Part shown: piece after piece, positions 49,543 to 61,033 of the stretch
How the letters are laid out: each line of letters begins with the position of its first letter
How positions within the stretch are numbered: position 1 is the first letter of the stretch
Source of the DNA: UBA4732 sp963823075
GTDB taxonomy: Bacteria > Planctomycetota > Planctomycetia > Gemmatales > Gemmataceae
Length of the DNA: 64,000 nucleotides
NCBI GenBank assembly: GCA_963823075.1
Contig: CAWGKE010000014.1
Coordinates: forward strand, 62,001 to 126,000
Direction: 5' to 3'
Position numbers and translations under genes: made by a program
The notes under the pieces: model-generated
What the model saw: the letters and a program-made list of their open reading frames with translations, nothing else
Database searches by the model: none
Told to the model about the DNA's origin: nothing

Positions 49543-50097
49543 ATGACCAGACCTGCCACGACTGTGTGTGCCCGTCCGACAACCGAGGTCGCGCCGGACG
49601 CCTCTCCCGGTGAGGTGCTGCTGCGCACCTTCAACGCCCTTCGGGACGAGCTGGTCAGCACGCTCTGGTTCATGCTGGGAAACCCCGACGACGCCCAGGA
49701 CGTCGCCCAGGAAGTGTTCCTGCGCTGCTCGCGCGCTCAGGACGGTATCCCGGCCGTGCAGAACCTGCGGGCCTGGATCTTTCGCGTGGGAATCAACGCC
49801 GCCAAGGACGTCCAGCGCAGCGCCTGGCGTCGGCGGGTCAAACCCCTGGTGGGGGCCGACGCCATGCCGATTGTTGACGCCGTTCCGGCGACGCGGGGCC
49901 TGGAAGACCAGGAAACGTTGCAGCAACTCCGTCAGGCGCTGACGCACCTGCGGCCCGAGGAAAAGGAAGTCTTTCTCCTCCGCCAGAACGGCGAGCTGAC
50001 CTACGAGCAGATCGCCGAAATCAAGGAACGCCCCGTGGGGACCGTCAAGACCCAGATGCGAAGCGCTCTCCAGAAGCTCCGCCAAGTGCTTGCTTGA
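49543..50097 (+). CDS. ECF RNA polymerase sigma factor
   Basis: A 184-residue extracytoplasmic-function sigma factor. Region 2 is LWFMLGNPDDAQDVAQEVFLRCSRAQDG, and region 4 is LRPEEKEVFLLRQNGELTYEQIAEIKERPVGTVKTQMRSALQKLRQVLA. The linker is long, as in planctomycete ECF groups. It lies 69 bases upstream of a gene with an N-terminal zinc-finger anti-sigma-type domain on the same strand, so the two probably form a regulatory pair. Confidence 0.9.
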   Translation: MTRPATTVCARPTTEVAPDASPGEVLLRTFNALRDELVSTLWFMLGNPDDAQDVAQEVFLRCSRAQDGIPAVQNLRAWIFRVGINAAKDVQRSAWRRRVKPLVGADAMPIVDAVPATRGLEDQETLQQLRQALTHLRPEEKEVFLLRQNGELTYEQIAEIKERPVGTVKTQMRSALQKLRQVLA

Positions 50098-50166
50098 AGA
50101 GAAACACCCTCCGCGTTATCCCCACCGGCCCCGGCCGGCGCGGGACCGAATGCAGTGGAGACCGCC

Positions 50167-53100
50167 ATGCACACCTGCCCATCGTGCCAAGCCCAGATGC
50201 TCGAATACCTCTACGACCTGCTCGACCCCGCCGAGCGTCAGGCGGTCCAGGACCATCTGGACGCCTGCGCCGCCTGCCGGGCGGCGTTGGAGAAGGCCCG
50301 CGAGCAGCAGAACTTGCTGGCGGCCGCGGCCCGCATAGAGTTCGCCGACGTTCACTTTGCCGCACCCGCGGAAGCGCCCGCTGTCGTGCCGATGCCGGCG
50401 CCAGCCCGGAGGAAGGCACTGCCCTGGCGCCGCTGGGCGGCGGCCGCGGCCGTTCTGCTGGCCGTGGGCGGTCTGGCGGTCCCCGGCTGGTGGGCGCAAG
50501 AGAAGTATGCCGACGCCGGCCGAATCGTGCAAAAGCAGCAGGCACGGGAGAGCGACGCTCGCCAGCGTATGATGGACGCTCTGGCGCAGCGGCAAGAGGT
50601 GGAGCAGGGAAAGCAGAAAAAGATCGAAGACATCCGCGACGCAGCCCAGGCGGCTCAACTCAAGCTTGCCGTCGTCGGTTCGGATACGGCCATCGCCGGG
50701 GCGCCGGCGACCTACGAGGTCCAGACGACCGACCTCAACGGTCAGCCCGTCGCCGCCAAGGTGACGGCGCAGGTGGCGACCGCCGACCGCCAGCCCGTCG
50801 GCGATCCGATCCCGGTCGTCAAGGCTTCCGACGGCGAGTATCGGCTCACCCTTCCGCCCGACCTGCCGGTGAAGCCCGACAGCCGGCTGACCCTGGTGGT
50901 GTCGGCGAAGCGCGAGGAAACCGGCGTGCAGGCCCAGGTCAGGGGGGATTTCGATCTCGCGGCCCCGGTCTACGTCACCCACCTCGACACCGACAAGCCG
51001 ATGTACCAGCCCGGCGAGATGGTGCATTACCGCTCGCTGACGCTGGACCGCTTCACCTTCAAGCCGGCCGAGGAGGCCTTGCAGCTGACCTACGATCTGG
51101 TGACGCCCACCGGCGTGCGCCGCACGCTGGTTCAGGGAACCGACGACCTCCGCGACGACACGGGGGCCGCGGTGGTCGGGCCGGACAAGAAGCCGATCCG
51201 CGGCGTCGGCGCCGGCGAGTTCATTCTCGATCCCAACGCCGTCGGCGGCGAATACACCCTGATTTGCCGCGAGGACGCCAACCGCTTCCCGGAGCAGAGC
51301 CGCAAGTTCATCGTCAATAACTATCCCAAACCACAGCTGAATAAGCAAATCGACTTCAGCCGTTCGACCTACGGCCCCGGCGACGAAGTGTCGGCCCGCT
51401 GCAAGGCCGTGCGTGTGGCCGACGGACAGCCGCTGCGCAACCAGCCGGTCGAGGCGACGGTCCTGATCGACGGCAAGAAGGTCGGCGACGACGGCAAGGA
51501 GACCCAGCAGCCGCTGCGCTTGCAGACCGACGATCAGGGGACGGTTGTGGTGCGCTTCCAGCTGCCCGCGACGATCGAGCGCGGCGAAGCGTCGCTGGGG
51601 GTGAATTTCGCCAGCGTCCCCGAGACAATCAGCCGGCCGCTGCCGATCGTGCTGAAAAAGCTGAACGTCGAGTTCTTCCCGGAGGGCGGCGACCTGGCGG
51701 GCGATCTGCCCAACCGCGTCTACTTCCAGGTGCGCACGCCGCTGGGCAAGCCGGCCGACCTCAAGGGCCGCCTCCTGGAAGACGGCGAGCCGCTGGCGGT
51801 GGCCGTGGAGACGGTCCACGACGACAAGGAACCGGGCGTCAACCAGGGCATGGGCCGCTTCGAGTTCACGCCGAAGTCCGGCAAGGTCTACGCGCTGCAA
51901 ATCGACTCGCCGGTGGGGATCACGGCGCCGGTCGCCTTGCCGAAGGTGATCGACGACCGCGTGGCGCTGAGCGTGCCGGACGGCGTGGTCGAGGCCGGCA
52001 AGCCGATCAAGGTGGTGGTCCACAGCAAGACGGAACGCGCCCTGATGGTCGGCCTCTACTGTCGCGGCCGGTTGTTGCAGTCGGTGCAGCTCAAGAAGGG
52101 CGAGACAGAGGCGGTGCTGAACCCGGAGGCCGGCGCGGGCGGCGTTTGCCGCGTGACGGTGTTCGAGGAGACGACCGGGCCGGCCGGTTCGCGGGAGCGG
52201 CCGCAGGGCCGTGAACTGAAGCCGGTCGCGGAACGTCTGATCTACCGCCGCCCCGCCGAGCAGCTGACCGTCCACCTTCACCCCGATCGATCGTCCTACG
52301 TTCCGGGTGAGAAGGCGACGCTCCAGGTGGCTGCGGAGAACGAGAAGGGCGAGCCGGCCCCGGCCGTGGTGATGCTGGTCGTGGTGGACAAGAGCGTGCT
52401 GACGCTGGCCGACGAGAAGACGTATCGGTCGATGCCGACGCACTTCCTGCTGACCAGCGAAGTGCGCCGGCCGGAGGATTTGGAGTACGCCGACTTCCTG
52501 CTCGGGCCGCAGGACAAGGCGAAAGACGCGCTCGACCTGCTGCTGGGCGTGCAGGGCTGGCGCCGCTTCGCGGAGCAGGACCCGGCCAAGTTCCGCGAGA
52601 AGGACATCGACAGGGAAGAGGCGGAACGTCTGCTGGTAATGAGCGGCCAGTCCACGCCGCGGAAGGCCGACCTGGGCGAGGAAGAGATCAAGAAACTCCG
52701 CGACGACGCCGAGGCGCGCGAGGTCGCGCTCAAGGAGCAGTTCGATCAGGCGTCGGCCGAGGCGGACGCCGCCGGGGCCGACCCCGTCGCCGCGACGGCG
52801 GTCGCCACGCGGGCGTCCTACGACGGCGTCCTCGAACAGGTCCGCCTGATCGGCATGCCGCTGGTCGGCGCGGCGCTGCTGGTCGCCGCGTTGGTCTTCC
52901 TGGTGCTGGGCCTGCGAAAACACGGACGGCGGGCGGTCCCCTGGTATGCCGCCGCGGCCGCCAGCGTCGCGCTGATGGTCGCGGCGGTGCAAACCTACCG
53001 AACCGGCGCGACGAAACTCGCGGTCGGCGGTGAGGCTCAGTTGGCCTGGGTGGATAGCTCCCACGCCCCGGAAGGGCTGGACGCGGCGCCGGCGCCGGCC

Positions 53101-55877
53101 GACGAGGGTGCGGCGGACCTGGACAGAGCGGCCGCGGCCGGCGGTGTGGGCGGTCCTCTCGCCGCGCAGTTCGACCGCCCGTTCGGCGCGCCGGCGGCCG
53201 CGATGAAGCCCGGCTTCGCCCCGGCTCCCGGCCTGCCGCCCTCCGCCCCTCCACCGCCGCTGGCGGCTGGCGGGTTCGCGGCCGCCAGGACCGCCGCGAC
53301 TGTTCCCGCCCCCGCCAATCGGCCCGACGAGAAGGCCGACGCCAACCTCGCTCTCCGGGACGCATTCCGCGACCAGGCGCGGAAGGGGGCGGACGACCGC
53401 CAGATCGTCCCGCCGGAGGAGGAACGCGCGGGGCAAATGCGTCAGCTTGCGGAACTGCAGAAGAGGGCCGATGGGTTGGCCCTGGGGGCCGACGGCGCCA
53501 AGCAGGAGGCGAAGGACAAGGATGGGAAGGACGTGGTGGAACGCGACCAGCTAGGCCGGCGCGCCTTGTGGCAAAAAAACATGGACGCCCTCAACCGCCA
53601 GCGCGCTTTTGGCTACGTCAAGGGCGGGAATGCTCAGTTGACTCTCGCCCCAAGCCTGGTGGTGCGCGAGTACGCCCATAGCCACGACGAAACCGCCGGG
53701 CTGGGCACGCGCTCCGACTTTGCCGAGACGCTCTGCTGGCGGCCGGTGCTGGTGCTGCCGGACGGCAAGGCCGAGGTTGCGTTCGACCTGTCCGACTCGG
53801 TGACGACCTTCCAGGCGACGGCCTTCGCCCACACGCCCGACGGCCGGCTCGGCGCCGCCGTCGGCCTGCTGGAATCGCGGCTGCCGTTCACGCTCCAACC
53901 CGCGACGCCGCTGGAAGTGACCGCCTCGGACAAGATCGACGTGCCCGTCACCGTCTCCAACAACACGGCCGACAAGCGCGACGTGCAGCTCAAACTGATG
54001 ACGCATGACAACCTCAAGCTGCTCGACGGCAAGGAACTCGACGAGTTCCCCATGGACGGCGGCAAAACGGCCCGGCCGGTCTATCGCTTCCAGCCGACGG
54101 CCGAGGAAGGCATGGCGACGCTGGAATTCGCCGGCCGGGCCGACCCGTTCGCGGCCGACGCCGTGACGGCGCGGTTCCGCATCGTCCCCGAGGGCTTCCC
54201 GGTGACGGAATCGCGCAGCGACCTGCTGGAAGGCACGGCGTCGCACGTCGTCGATCTGCCTGATACATGGGTGAAAGGCACTCTGAAATGTCGGGTGCAT
54301 GTCTACCCCTCAACGCTGGCCGATCTGCAATCGGGCCTGGAATCGCTTCTCCGCGAGCCGAACGGCTGCTTCGAGCAGACCTCGACGACCAACTACCCCA
54401 ACCTGCTGATTCTCGACTACTTGAAGGAGAGCAATCAGACCCGGCCCGAGGTGGAGGCGCGCGCCGCGAGCTGCTGGCCCGCGGCTACCAGCGGCTGACC
54501 TCCTTTGAATGCATCAAGTCCCCCTCCCAACCCTCCCCCGCCGCGGGGGGAGGGCAGGGTGGGGGGAGCCGCGAGGGCTACGAGTGGTTCGGCGGCACGG
54601 CGCCGCCGCACGAGGCGCTGACCGCATACGGCCTGCTGCAGTTCCGCGACATGGCCCGCGTGCAGGACGTGGACCCGGCCATGCTGAAACGGACGCAGGA
54701 CTACCTGCTGTCGCGCCGCGACGGCAAGGGCGGCTTCCAGCGCAACCCCCGCGCCCTGGACTCGTTCGGCCGCGCCCCGGATGACGTGACCAACGCTTAC
54801 ATCGTCTGGGCCTTGACCGAGAGCGGCAAGGACGACGACCTGACCACCGAGCTGAACGCCCTGGCCGACCAGGCGAAAGCGTCGAAAGACCCTTATTTCC
54901 TCTCGCTGGTCGCCAACAGCCTCATCAACCGGGCGCGGACGGACGAGGCGACGGCGCTCCTCAAGACCGTGGCCGCCGCTCAGCAACAAGACGGCCATCT
55001 CGACGCGCGGACGAGCATCACCGGATCGGGCGGCCGCGATTTGCAGATCGAGACGACGGCGCTGGCGGTGCTGGGCTGGCTGAAAGCCAACCCCGGCACG
55101 TTCGCCGACAGCCTGCGGAAGGCCGTGACGTGGATCGGCAAACAGCGCGGCGGCTACGGCGGCTTCGGCTCGACGCAATCCACGATCCTGGCGCTGAAGG
55201 CGCTGATCGCCTACACGACGGCCAACAAGCGGACGGCCGAGGGCGGCGAATTGCGGCTGTACGTCGGCGACAAGGAAGCGGCGAAGCTGGCCTTCCCGGC
55301 CGGGGCGTCGGACGCGCTGACGCTGGAGCTGAAGGACGCCGAAACGGTGCTGCACCCCGGCCGCAACGACGTGCGGGTCGAGGTGACGGGCAAGAACACC
55401 TTTCCGTACACATTGGCCTGGTCGTACCAGACGCTGAAGCCGGTCGCGGCGGAGGACTGCCCGGTGCGGCTGCGGACGGCGCTGTCGGAAACGAAGGTTC
55501 AGGAAGGCGATCTGGTTCGTCTGAATGTCACGCTGGAGAACGTGAGCGACAAGGGCCAAGGCATGGCGACGGCCGTGATCGGCCTGCCGGGCGGCCTGAC
55601 GCTGCCGGAGGACCTCAAGCAGCTCAAGCAGCATTGCCGTCAGCCGGAGGACGGGTCGCGCCCGCTGGTGAGCGCTTTCGAGATCCGCGGCCGGGAGCTG
55701 GTGCTGTACTGGCGCGACCTGTCTCCGCGACAGAAGATCGCGGTCCCGCTGGACCTGATCGCCCGCGTCCCCGGCGAATACAGCGGACCCGCCAGCCGCG
55801 GTTACCTCTACTACAACGCCGACCACAAGGACTGGGTCGATCCGCTGCGCGTGACCATCGCCGCCAAGGAAGAGTGA
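50167..55877 (+). CDS. Anti-sigma-like zinc finger fused to a membrane-anchored alpha-2-macroglobulin
   Basis: About 1,903 residues after adding one base near 54455 in GCGCGCC. Residues 4-37 (CPSC, then HxxxCxxC at H30, C34, C37) match the zf-HC2 anti-sigma fold. A transmembrane segment spans 90-108. Alpha-2-macroglobulin MG domains follow, then two more spans near 895-945, then the thioester GCFEQ with Cys 1401 and Gln 1404, and the thioester helical domain. The chosen start is MHTCPSC (50167), just after MET. Insertion of a palindrome is noted at 54515-54568. It may be a surface protease trap that signals to the sigma factor upstream. Confidence 0.85.
54515..54568. repeat. C/G-tract palindrome inserted in frame in the macroglobulin gene
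   Basis: A C-rich arm (54519-54539, CCCTCCC then ACCCTCCCCC) and a G-rich arm (54545-54568) are largely complementary around a short GCCGC loop. In protein it adds about 20 residues (SPSQPSPAAGGGQGGGS) between LTSFEC and GYEWFGG, which are adjacent in relatives. Confidence 0.8.
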
Positions 55878-55888
55878 TAAAGATGTCG

Positions 55889-55943
55889 GAGCCGCGACCG
55901 TGCGGGAGCGGTCTTCGCCTTCGCTCCCGCACGGTCGCGGCTC
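55889..55943. terminator. REP-like palindrome between the macroglobulin gene and gatB
   Basis: GAGCCGCGACCGTGC... (55889-55910) pairs with 55922-55943 as a 22-bp stem with an 11-base loop. It has the same outer stem GAGCCGCGACCGT as the interrupted palindrome at 4338-6889, but GC replaces AA in the middle with the complementary change in the other arm. It lies between two convergent stops and likely terminates both. Confidence 0.8.
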
Positions 55944-55956
55944 GTCTCCGCACGCC

Positions 55957-57426
55957 TTACGCCTTCTGCAGCTCCTCCAGGATCATTTGCCGCACCGTGT
56001 CGGCGTTGGCCCCGCCTTTCGTCTCGCGCATCACGACGCCGATGAACGAGTTGGCCGCCGTCGTCTTGCCCTTCTTGTATTGCGCCACGGCGGTAGGGTT
56101 GGCCGCGACGGCCCGCCGTACCACGTCGCGCAGCGCCTCGGCGTCCACGGATCGGATACCGAGCTGTGCGATGGCTTCGGTCGCTGAACAGCCGTTCTCC
56201 AACATGCGATCGTAGACTTCCTCGGCCGTCTGCTTGCTCAGCCCGGCCGCCTTCTGCTCCGCGATCAGACCGGCCAGCCGTTCCGCCGTCAGCGGGAAGT
56301 GGCCGATCTCCTGCTTCCGCTCCTTCAGCGTGGCCAGCACCTTGTTGGCGATCCAGTTGTTCGCCGCTCGGGCGTCGCCGGTTCGCCGGGCCGCTTCCTG
56401 GAAGTAGGCCACGGTCGCCCGGCCCTGCCGCGTCAGGACGCCGGCCTCGTAGGCCGACAGGCCGTAATCCCGCGCCAGCCGTATGCGCTGGACGGCCGGC
56501 AATTCGCCCATTTCGGACCGCACGCGCTCGCGCCACGCTTCATCGACCACGATCGGGACGAGGTCCGGCTCGGGGAAGTAGCGGTAGTCGGCCGCCTCCT
56601 CCTTGCGGCGCTGCACCACGGTGACGCCGCGGGCCTCGTCCCAGCCGGCCGTCTCCTTCTCGCCGGGCGCCAGCCGCCGGCCGTCGCGGAGGAAGGCCTC
56701 GTACTGCCGCCCCGCCTCGTACCGCATCGCCCGCTCGACCGCCCGGAAGCTGTTGAGATTTTTCACCTCGACGATGGGCGTGGCGGCAAATGAGCCGTCG
56801 GGCTGCGGGACGTGGACGTTGACGTTGGCGTCGCAGCGGAGGCTGCCCTCCTGCATCTCGCAGTCGGAGACGCCGATCTCGCGCAGCAGCAGGCGGATTT
56901 CCTCCAGGTACGCTTTGGCCTCTTCCGGCGTGGACAGGTCCGGCCGGCTGACGATCTCCAGAAGCGGCGTGCCGGCCCGGTTGAGGTCCACCAGGCTGTC
57001 GCGTCCGGCGCCCGTTTCGTCGTGCAGCATCTTGCCGGCGTCCTCCTCCAGGTGGGCGCGGATGATTCCGACGCGCTTGGCGCCGGCGGTCGTTTCGATC
57101 TCCAGCCAGCCGTCCTTGCTGAAGGGGAGGTCGTACTGGCTGATCTGGTAGTTCTTCGGCAGGTCGGGATAATAGTAGTTTTTGCGATCCCATTTAGTGA
57201 AATCAACGACCTGGCAGTTGAGGGCGAGGGCGGCGCGGAGGGCGAGATCGAAGGCGCGGCGGTTCATGACCGGCAGCACGCCGGGCATGCCGATGCAGAC
57301 GGGACAGGTGGCCGAGTTGGGCGGCAGGCCGAACTCGGTGCTGCAGCCGCAGAAGAGCTTGGTCCGCGTGAGCAGCTGGACGTGGACCTCCAGGCCGATG
57401 ACGATGCGATACGGAAGGTCCGCCAT
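55957..57426 (-). CDS. gatB: Aspartyl/glutamyl-tRNA amidotransferase subunit B
   Basis: Subunit B of the GatCAB amidotransferase that converts Glu-tRNA(Gln) and Asp-tRNA(Asn) to their amides. The 489-residue length is standard. IGLEVHVQLLTRTKLFCG, the cysteine pair in CPVCIGMPGVLPVMN, DFTKWDRKNYYYPDLPKNYQISQYDLP and EVKNLNSFRAVERAMRYE are family blocks. The C-terminal YqeY-like tail is present (YDRMLENGCSATEAIAQLG, ANSFIGVVMRETKG). gatA and gatC are not next to it. It is convergent with the macroglobulin gene. Confidence 0.96.
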   Translation of the reverse strand: MADLPYRIVIGLEVHVQLLTRTKLFCGCSTEFGLPPNSATCPVCIGMPGVLPVMNRRAFDLALRAALALNCQVVDFTKWDRKNYYYPDLPKNYQISQYDLPFSKDGWLEIETTAGAKRVGIIRAHLEEDAGKMLHDETGAGRDSLVDLNRAGTPLLEIVSRPDLSTPEEAKAYLEEIRLLLREIGVSDCEMQEGSLRCDANVNVHVPQPDGSFAATPIVEVKNLNSFRAVERAMRYEAGRQYEAFLRDGRRLAPGEKETAGWDEARGVTVVQRRKEEAADYRYFPEPDLVPIVVDEAWRERVRSEMGELPAVQRIRLARDYGLSAYEAGVLTRQGRATVAYFQEAARRTGDARAANNWIANKVLATLKERKQEIGHFPLTAERLAGLIAEQKAAGLSKQTAEEVYDRMLENGCSATEAIAQLGIRSVDAEALRDVVRRAVAANPTAVAQYKKGKTTAANSFIGVVMRETKGGANADTVRQMILEELQKA

Positions 57427-57535
57427 GTGCGCCTCGCAGGGGACGGCCGGTCGGGCGCCGGCCGGCGGGGGAACGAAGTGGTCAGTTTACGGGAGGCGGG
57501 CGGGGGAGGGAATGGCTCGACGAGCGCCGCGCCGC

Positions 57536-60500
57536 CTACGCGCTTCTTGACGGCGGCGGCTCGTCGAACAGGGTCGGATGCCCAGATACGGGCGCCGCCC
57601 CGGTCGCGCGCCGATCCGGCGGGCGGAGCGAGCGCGTAGGCGGCGCGCAGTTCCTCGGCGGTGATCGTTCGGCCGGAGCAGACCCGTTCCAGCAGGGCCG
57701 CCTGCGACGGTTCAATGCCGACGAGCAGGCCGATCACGTGGAGTACGTCCAGCAGTTCCGCCGTGTATTCCGGGAGCCAGTGATCGGGCTGGACCTCTCC
57801 TAGCGGGGACGGCGGCCGCCGGTCGCCGATCATCGGTCGTTCGCGATGAGCCTTGCGGTAGCTGAACCACTGCCGCAGCACCTGCTTGCCGGAAACCTCG
57901 TAGTCCCACATTTGGGGAAATACATTCTCCACATATCCGCGCCCGACCAGCAGCCGGCGCTTGGCCAGGTCGTAGTCGATGGCGTCGGGCATGGACGCCG
58001 CATCTTGCGGGATGGTGCCGGCCGCGGGAATGCGGGGAGCCTCGTTCCGGGGGAGCCGCGGCGGTTGCGCCGGGCGACCGCCGCGGGGATCGGTGAACCT
58101 TTCTCCGAATGTGTGAAGCCAGAGGACGGTTCGCCCCAGTTCGCCGGCGGCGGCGAACGTCGCGCCGCTGGCGGTGAGCGGAATCCGCAGGCCCGGCCGC
58201 ACCAGATCGGATCGGAACCGGGCGGTGAACGCGGAGTGCGCGGCGATGGCGGCGATGTAGGCCATCAGGTCCTCGGCGCTCACCACCCGGCGATACCTCC
58301 GGCTGAGAAAGATCAGCAAACCGGGAGGTATGTTGGGCTGGTCGGCTTCTCGATTGGCCCAGAGGGGAAAGGCACGGCCGCCTCGCCCGTTGTAGTGATG
58401 CAGGTCGGGGATCAAGGCGGTGAAGGTGAGCGCAGGCCCTGCCGTCGGGGATCGGTCGGCGGGCGCCGTTAGATACACTTGGCGCCCCGAGTGCAACGCC
58501 CACAACGTCGGGTTGGGCTGATTGATCAGCCGGTTGTCGGGGATGATCCACTGTCGGTCGAAGGAGCGGAATCCATAGCGCACCGGCGGGATGCAAGGCC
58601 CCCGCTCCGCGGCGATGGGCGTCGGACGCGCCTCGTAGCCGGGCAGTCCTCTCTCCACCACCTTCGCGGTGTGTTTGTCGCCGGGCTGTCCACCGCGGAG
58701 ATGCGGATGGAATAGGTCCTCTTTCCGGTCGCTCCGCGCATGAATCAGCGTCTGCCAGCGCCTCTCCAGAGACTCCGCGTCCGGCGCGATGACCCAGGTG
58801 CGGCCCGGCATCACGCCGGATCCGTTATAGAGGAAAAGATCGTCGAGTGCGGGGTAGGTCGCCCACGCTCCGACGGACTGCGGCAGGAAAGGGGCGCGCC
58901 ATTCCGAAGGACAGTCCACCCAGCCGTCGCCGTCGAGCGTGACGGCGGCCAGGGCGTCGAATTTCTCCTGCCGGCGCCCGGCGGGCAGCGCGCGGAAGCG
59001 GACATGGGCCGGCGTTTCGGGATCGGCGTCCGGCGAGCGCGAGACGAGCATGATGCAAATGGGCTGCTGCACGCCCTCGAAGATCCGCGTGGCGACCTCG
59101 GGCTGGTGGCCCTCCGGCGAGCAGTCGATCACCCACACGTCGTCGGCGGTTCGGCGCAGATCAGTCGCGCATCCGCTCGAAGCCCGGCCCATTGAGGAAG
59201 CCGGACACTGTGATGAAGCAGACGATTCCCGTGTTGGCGTGCGGGTCGTGGTCGAACACCTTCCACGTCGCCCAGCGCCAGAAATAGACGTAGAGGTTGC
59301 GCAGGTGCTTGGCGTGCGCCCCAACGCCCCACGCGCGCGGCGGCATCCACGCCTGGAGCGGCGCCGCCGTGTCTCCGCCGCCCGACTCCACCCAGCCGCC
59401 GCGGCCTCTGGCTTTCTCCTTGTACGGCGGGTTGCCGATCACCACCATGATCGGCTCCTGCCGCTTGATGGCGTTCGCCTGCCGCCGCGACTCCGCGATC
59501 GGCTCCAGCATCGCGGGAATCCACTCCTGCTCAACGTAGGGGTTGCCCAGGGTGTCGGTGACGAACATCCGCGGCGGCGTGGTCGGCGCCGCTCCCGTGA
59601 GGTCGGCCAGTTCCGCGAGTAGGCGCAGCTGGGCGACCGCGAACGGCCCTAGCTGGATCTCAAATGCGATGAGACGTTGCACCGCGTCGTTGATCGCCGC
59701 CGGCACGGCGCCCGGCCCCTGGTCGGCCGCGACCCAGTCGGCGATCCGGCGCAGCACGCCGAGGAGGAACGTGCCGGTGCCGACCGCGGGGTCCGCCAGT
59801 CGGACCGCCGGCGAAGCCAGGCCGCTGTGGAGGTTGAACCGGGGGCTGCGCAGCGCCTCGTCCACCAGGCGGACCATGGCCCCGACCACGGCGGGCGGCG
59901 TGTAGTACGAGCCGGTCTGCTTGCGCAGCTGGTTATCGTAAACCGCCAGGAAGTGCTCGTAGAAATAGAGCCAGGCGTCAGGATCGCCACGGCTGATGAC
60001 CGGCCAGTGGACGGCGTCGAGGACGCGCGTGAGCGTGCCCAGCGAGGTCTTGAGCGTCGCCTGGTTGGCCGCATCGTCGGTAAGGAGACGGAGAGCGTTG
60101 CCGATCAGCGAGTTCGTCTCGCCGAGCTGCCGGGCGACGCGGTCGAGGCCGTCGCCAAGCGGGATCTGCCGCGCCCGGGCCATAAGCAGGCCGAACGTGA
60201 CCGCCTGGGCGTAGCCGTCCGCGAACTCGGCGTCGGAGGCGTCCGGGAAGAGCAGCTTGCGCCAGTCGGCCGCGAGCGCGGTGAGCGCCGGACTTCCGAC
60301 TGCGAGCTGCTCCGTGACCTCCTCGCGCAGCAGCCGACAGAGTCGGGCGCTGATCTCGGCCAACTGCTTCGCGTCGCGCGGCGGGATCGGCTCCCAGCGG
60401 AAGAAGTCCTCAAACAGGCCCAGCAGGCCGGGCGGGGCGTCCAGGTCGGCGCCCGACGCCGCCACGTCGCCGTCGAGGCGCACGACGGCGCCGATCGGCT

Positions 60501-60891
60501 CTCCGCTGCGCCAGAGGCTGAACTCGTTGCCGTCGGTATAAAGGAGATTGGGGAGCGATTGCAGCTTTTCCCACTGCTCCTTGTCGTGCCGATCGCGGAA
60601 CCGCCGCGGGTCGGCGCCCTTGCCGGGGGCCTTGATCTCGATGAAGCCGACCAGCGCGCCGCGCAGGGTGATCGCATAGTCGGGGCGCGTCTTGAACTCG
60701 GCCACCGCCCATTCGCCGACGGCGGCGATTGCCGAGCGCGGCAGCCCGCACAGCTCGGCCAGGTCGGCGACCAGCCCTTCGAGCGGGGCGCGGAGCTGGT
60801 CCTCCGGCTCGCCGGCGGCGGCGAGGTTGGCCAGTTTCGCGGTGGCGCCGGCGCCGAAGGTTGCGACGGCCGAGCGAAGCGTCGGGTTCAT
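57536..60891 (-). CDS. Single-chain restriction-modification enzyme (nuclease, N6 methylase, specificity)
   Basis: About 1,117 residues after removing one surplus base near 59165 and another near 57572. The N terminus has a PD-(D/E)xK-type site: RPDYAITL with Asp 71 and GFIEIKAPG with Glu 85 and Lys 87. The methylase has DPAVGTGTFLLGVL (motif I, near residue 364) and IGNPPYKEK (motif IV, near 484). The C-terminal half, with MWDYEVSGKQVLRQWFSYRK and PEYTAELLDVLHVIGLLVGIEP, resembles the type ISP specificity domain. It looks like a type IIG/ISP-like enzyme without a helicase. The product ends LFDEPPPSRSA. Confidence 0.8.
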
Positions 60892-61033
60892 GGGACGGTC
60901 TCTGGAGGCGTGGACCGCCTGGAACGATACCCGGCAAGGGGGGGAACGTGCAACCGCAGGAGGCGAGGATCATCACAGCCGCGTCACGTCGTAGCGGTCG
61001 AAAAGGGGGGCCGGCGCCGACGAGTTGAACCCT

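Noticed and set aside
50116..53436. 1,106-codon minus-strand open frame opposite the macroglobulin gene
   Set aside because: Composition is a His/Arg/Leu-rich shadow of the plus-strand gene, which has clear domains.
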